A DNA stretch of 64,000 bases from Paenibacillus oleatilyticus (lineage in GTDB: Bacteria > Bacillota > Bacilli > Paenibacillales > NBRC-103111): the NCBI RefSeq assembly GCF_018998565.1, contig NZ_JAHNZO010000001.1:449774-513773 (forward strand), written 5' to 3'. Position numbers and translations under genes: made by a program. Below the pieces are notes generated by a model that saw nothing but the letters and a program-made list of their open reading frames with translations, was not told where the DNA came from and did not search any database. Shown here one piece after another: positions 62,438-64,000 of this stretch (the first letter of the stretch is position 1; each line of letters starts with the position of its first letter).

Positions 62438-64000
62438 AGGTCATGATCGTAGACGATGAAAAAATGCTCCGCATCGGGCTCAACATGATGATTCCGTGGG
62501 AGGAGCACGGCTACGAGCTGTGCGGCGGGGCGGAGGACGGGCTGGCGGCGCTCGGCATGATCGACCGGTTGGACCCGGATATCGTCATCACCGATCTGCG
62601 GATGCCGCGGATGGACGGGCTTGAGCTGATTCAGGAGCTGCAAAGCCGCCCCGGGTTTCGCGGCAAAATCATCGCTCTGAGCAACTACGACGAGTACGCA
62701 CTGGTACGCGAGGCGCTGAAGCTCGGCGCGCTTGACTACTTGCTGAAGGTGACCCTGAAAGCGGAGGAACTGCTCGCCGTGCTCGGCAAAACCCGCGAGC
62801 TCATCCTCACCGAGTGCCAGGAGAGAGAAGCAGACCGGATCAAGACGGAAGCGGTGATGGAAGGCTACCGGCTATCGAAAAACCGCTTTTTCCAGGAACT
62901 GATCCATGGCGAACCGCTGTCTGATAGCGAGCTGATACGACAATCGAGCAGTCTCAAGATCGAGCCCGGCGAGCGGCCGCTGTTCCTGCTGTACCTGCAC
63001 GTCGACCGGTATGACCGGAACAAATGGAGCCAAAAGCAGCTGATGTCATTCTCCATACGCAACATCGTATCCGAGCTGATGACCGGCCTGCCCGTGGGCG
63101 AGTTTGCGGAAATTGCCGGCCGCGAGTACATGGTGCTGCTCTCCGGACAAGGACGGTACGCCTCCGGGAGCAGCAAAATACAGCTTGCCAAGCAGATCGC
63201 GGACATGCTGCGGATGTACTTGAATATGGAGGTTAACCTCGTCGTCAGCGAACCATTCACCGGGCTGCGTCACGCAAGCGGAGCTTACCGCGCCTGCAAG
63301 CGGGCGGCGGGCATCCGCTTCTACCTTCCGGCCCCGGTCGTTATGCATGCCGAGGAGACCGGCTGCCACGAAGGTTCACTTCCTCCGCCTATCGTACGGC
63401 TGCAGGACGACATGATCGCGCGGATTCGTTCCGGCGAAACCGATGGCCTGCCCGCAGCGATGGAAGCCTTGCTGGAAGCGGCCGGAGAGGCGCGGCTTCA
63501 CCCTTCCCTGCTGGCGCGGAGCGCCTTGACGGTGATCGACTGCTGGGAGGCGGCCAGTGCGGGGACCGGCGGGAGCTGCGCTCTACCGGGGACGTACCGC
63601 GATTCGCTCACGCAAGCGGGAACCGCCGGTGAGTTCCGGGCCGCGTTCGCAGAGGCGCTGCGCTACCTTGAGCGCCACGCTCCTCCTCCCGCCGCGCGGA
63701 AATACCGCAAGGAAGTGTGCGAAATCATCGAATATTTGCTCCGGCATATCGACCGGAAAATTACGCTGGAGGCGGTCGCCCGGCACGTCAAATTGAATGA
63801 AAGCCACATGTCGCGCCTGTTCAAGAACGAGACCGGCCAAACGATCGTCGGCTACTTGAACGGGCTGCGCATGGAGCGGGCCAGAGAGCTGCTGAAAAAT
63901 CCCGACCTGAGCGTCAAAGCGGTCGCCGAACACGTCGGCATTCCGGACCCGTTTTATTTCAACCGCCTGTTCCGCAAGCTGTACGGCCTAAGCCCGACCG
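62434..64000 (+). CDS. YesN-type response regulator with AraC DNA-binding domain (cut by window end)
   Basis: The first 522 codons of a regulator that runs off the window. The receiver domain has D7/D8, phosphorylation site D54 (VITDLRMPRMDG) and K105. A middle region of about 250 residues follows, and the C-terminal AraC helix-turn-helix pair is seen at the end (LNESHMSRLFKNETG, then IPDPFYFNRLFRKLYGLSP). Only a handful of residues are probably missing. The GTG start overlaps the kinase stop as GTGA. It is the partner of the YesM-type kinase. Confidence 0.9.
   Translation, partial: MKVMIVDDEKMLRIGLNMMIPWEEHGYELCGGAEDGLAALGMIDRLDPDIVITDLRMPRMDGLELIQELQSRPGFRGKIIALSNYDEYALVREALKLGALDYLLKVTLKAEELLAVLGKTRELILTECQEREADRIKTEAVMEGYRLSKNRFFQELIHGEPLSDSELIRQSSSLKIEPGERPLFLLYLHVDRYDRNKWSQKQLMSFSIRNIVSELMTGLPVGEFAEIAGREYMVLLSGQGRYASGSSKIQLAKQIADMLRMYLNMEVNLVVSEPFTGLRHASGAYRACKRAAGIRFYLPAPVVMHAEETGCHEGSLPPPIVRLQDDMIARIRSGETDGLPAAMEALLEAAGEARLHPSLLARSALTVIDCWEAASAGTGGSCALPGTYRDSLTQAGTAGEFRAAFAEALRYLERHAPPPAARKYRKEVCEIIEYLLRHIDRKITLEAVARHVKLNESHMSRLFKNETGQTIVGYLNGLRMERARELLKNPDLSVKAVAEHVGIPDPFYFNRLFRKLYGLSPT

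Overview
The window reads as ordinary chromosome of a spore-forming, GC-rich Firmicute of the Paenibacillaceae (Paenibacillus, Cohnella or a close relative). Pointers are the spore coat gene gerQ, a Spo0E-like phosphatase, a SpoVB/YtgP-type flippase, a protein with three S-layer homology domains, a YesM/YesN-type two-component system, and menaquinone synthesis by the futalosine route (mqnE). No rRNA, tRNA, CRISPR array, prophage or recognisable transposase was found by reading. Start codons were chosen from visible ribosome binding sites, so several differ from the longest reading frame; all family calls are by eye.

Layout. 0.3-10 kb: Fe-S and respiration genes (A-type carrier, mqnE, NDH-2-like yutJ, yuzB, NifU-like yutI, a UbiD-family decarboxylase, ctaA) mixed with an SDR, a HEPN protein and a thioredoxin-like protein. 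9.5-18.1 kb: SPFH protein plus ribbon-helix-helix partner, a copper-amine-oxidase-N lipoprotein, DUF2515, a uronate-isomerase-like enzyme, a divergent EamA exporter/MocR regulator pair and a cupin. 18.4-24.5 kb: flippase, DUF456, Cof phosphatase, asparagine synthase and a TIM-barrel isomerase. 24.7-34.6 kb: an mntABCD-like manganese transporter, a class B PBP, a HAD hydrolase, a CvpA-like/transglutaminase fusion, two small membrane proteins and an MFS transporter. 35-41.5 kb: SLH protein, Toprim protein, AEC transporter, ctaB-sco with a strong promoter, cytochrome P450. 41.9-45.9 kb: a small secreted protein, an anchored exported protein and a convergent LytTR two-component system, none with a known job. 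46.1-51.2 kb: aldo/keto reductase, gerQ, and an lplT/aas lysophospholipid recycling pair. 51.4-60.4 kb: one long leftward run HAD - RpiR regulator - MBL hydrolase - peptide ABC transporter - metallophosphoesterase, closed by a terminator. 60.6 kb to the end: a YesM-type kinase and its AraC-type regulator, cut by the window edge.

The most unusual thing is not a gene. Two intergenic stretches of about 250 bp (18.2-18.5 kb and 57.8-58.05 kb) are long imperfect palindromes of the same family. They share arms and an apical hairpin, and one arm shows a base-pair swap with both partners changed. A third, more divergent relative sits at 24.5-24.7 kb. This looks like a dispersed structured repeat under selection to keep its fold, or one that spreads as a palindrome. 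The second candidate is the secreted-protein/LytTR locus at 41.9-45.9 kb.
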